Below, piece after piece: positions 11,801 to 12,747 of a stretch of DNA of 12,747 nt; the stretch's first letter is position 1; every line of letters begins with the position of its first letter. A program made the position numbers and the translations under genes. Source of the DNA: Microbacteriaceae bacterium (GTDB taxonomy: Bacteria > Actinomycetota > Actinomycetes > Actinomycetales > Microbacteriaceae). The stretch lies in contig JAGIAU010000041.1 in assembly GCA_017744755.1 (NCBI GenBank), positions 1-12,747 of the forward strand, written 5' to 3'. The notes under the pieces are model-generated. The model was not told the DNA's origin, did no database searches, and worked only from the letters and a program-made list of their open reading frames with translations.

Positions 11801-12747
11801 CCGCGGACGATGCCCGCGCCGATGAGCTGCTCGAGCAGGCCCGCGCCGTCGGGCGCGAAGAACCAGCGGACGGGCGACTCGGCCTCGTGCGCCGCGGCGC
11901 GGACGCGGCCGCGGGCGAGCACCGCCTCCGTCGGCGTGAGCTGGCGGATGCACACCGCGGCGACGTTCTGCGGATGCTCCCGTGCGAACTCCGCGTACAG
12001 CTGCTCGTCGTGCTGGCCGTCGTCCCCGACGAGCAGCCAGCGGACGTCCGGGAACTCCGCGGCGAGCCGGCGCAGCTGCGCGTGCTTGTGCGTCCGGCCG
12101 GACCGGAAGAAGCGGTCGTGCGTCGGTCCCCAGTCCGTCAGCAGGAACGGGCCGGGCGGGAAGAGGTTCCGCGTCAGGAAGCGCTGCAGCGTCGGCGCGA
12201 TGTTCCACGCGCCCGTCGAGAGGTAGACGATCGGCGCGGCGGTGTGCTCGCGCCGGATCCGCTCGTAGAGCACCGACATGCCCGACACCTGGATGCGGGC
12301 GTGCTCGTCGACGAAGAAGGTGTTCCAGGCGGCGACGAGCGGGCGGGGGAGCGCCGTCACCCACACGGTGTCGTCGACGTCCGAGATCAGGCCGAAGCGC
12401 TCCCGGGCGTCCACGATGAACACGCTCGCGACGACCGACTCGCGCGTCCCCGCCGCCGCGGCCTCCCGCGGCACGACCGACAGGGCGATCTCGTGCCAGC
12501 CTGCGACGAGCCGCGCCTCGACGACCGAGTCGACGATGCCGCCGCGCTGGATCGGGATCGTCGCGCTCGTCTCGCCGATGCGGACCCGCAGCTCCTGGTC
12601 GTCCGTCGGCGTGCTGAAGAAGCTGCGCCAGCCCCGCACCTTCGCCGCGCGCTGGGCCGCGGGGGCATCCGGCTTGGCGAGGACGACGCGCGCGAGCACG
12701 CGGACCCAGCCGTCGCCGCTCGGCGTGCGGGTCGGCGCGCCGTAGCC
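11794..12747 (-). CDS. App1-family phosphatase (DUF2183), N-terminus outside window
   Basis: 317 residues are visible; the frame is open through the right edge. The GTG at 12699 is not taken as a start because upstream in-frame residues GYGAPTRTPSGDGWVR fit the conserved 'GYG...GWVRVL' opening of bacterial App1-like proteins. The first roughly 110 visible residues are a beta-rich domain. The catalytic domain has HAD-like motifs in order: LISDVDDTV (nucleophile Asp123 and Asp125 counted from the right edge), STGAWN (motif II Ser/Thr), the Lys of RTHKHAQL, and LVGDDGQHDEQLYAEF (acidic motif IV). Yeast App1 is a Mg2+-dependent phosphatidate phosphatase with DxDxT; the substrate in bacteria is uncertain. 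No signal peptide or membrane segment is visible in this portion. It converges on the marR gene, 33 nt away, and is not part of that operon. Confidence 0.87.
   Translation of the reverse strand, partial: GYGAPTRTPSGDGWVRVLARVVLAKPDAPAAQRAAKVRGWRSFFSTPTDDQELRVRIGETSATIPIQRGGIVDSVVEARLVAGWHEIALSVVPREAAAAGTRESVVASVFIVDARERFGLISDVDDTVWVTALPRPLVAAWNTFFVDEHARIQVSGMSVLYERIRREHTAAPIVYLSTGAWNIAPTLQRFLTRNLFPPGPFLLTDWGPTHDRFFRSGRTHKHAQLRRLAAEFPDVRWLLVGDDGQHDEQLYAEFAREHPQNVAAVCIRQLTPTEAVLARGRVRAAAHEAESPVRWFFAPDGAGLLEQLIGAGIVRGR

Noticed and set aside
12699..12699. GTG at 12699 as the start of the App1-like gene
   Set aside because: Upstream in-frame residues match the conserved family N-terminus and the frame is open to the window edge, so the gene is partial.
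1..12747. Mobile elements, CRISPR arrays, tRNA or rRNA genes
   Set aside because: No transposase or integrase motifs, regular direct repeats with spacers, or RNA-gene landmarks were seen by eye; composition is uniform across the window.

Overview
The window is very GC-rich with strong G/C preference at third codon positions, GTG starts, TANNNT-type -10 elements and apparent leaderless starts. Gene content (KhtT/KhtU-like antiporter, YcnI/DUF1775, DHA2 exporter with MarR, App1, SipW-type exported proteins) points to a high-GC actinobacterium, most likely a Microbacteriaceae-like organism. The taxonomic call is inference. No tRNA, rRNA, CRISPR array, transposase or integrase was seen.

Layout. 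(1) 1-3796, minus strand: four genes read from 3796 towards 1, the last running off the window. All encode exported proteins. Three carry the alternate signal peptide recognised by SipW-type signal peptidases (a G-x-G-T-x-A-x-W motif after one hydrophobic stretch). The fourth has an ordinary Sec signal and a Gly/Pro-rich tail. The second, third and fourth genes are joined by ATGA stop/start overlaps. A perfect 15-bp hairpin separates the first gene from the second. This resembles the TasA/camelysin-type surface-fibre or matrix loci known in Gram-positives, but here one subunit carries a ricin-B-like lectin segment. No signal peptidase gene lies inside the window; one may lie just beyond position 1. 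This is the best candidate for an undescribed system.

(2) 3797-5744: a 271-bp G-run-rich intergenic region, then a plus-strand FAD-binding dehydrogenase of the COG3573/3-ketosteroid-dehydrogenase-like group. A 10-bp hairpin separates it from the convergent next genes. (3) 5835-7546, minus strand: a two-gene K+/H+ antiporter operon (KhtT-like regulator, then KhtU-like CPA2 membrane subunit). (4) 7591-8978, plus strand: a His-bearing membrane protein and a YcnI-like copper-binding protein, closed by a perfect 16-bp hairpin.

(5) 9045-11760, plus strand: a DHA2/EmrB-QacA-type exporter and an overlapping MarR regulator. The promoter has a -10 (TATAGT) and a perfect TAGTTGAC-GGGT-GTCAACTA operator that covers the -10 and the GTG start, so autorepression by the MarR protein is a strong prediction. 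The exporter has an unusually large extracellular loop built of three related repeats. (6) 11794-12747, minus strand: the C-terminal part of an App1-family phosphatase running off the window. Apart from 3797-4067, no gene-free stretch exceeds 300 bases.
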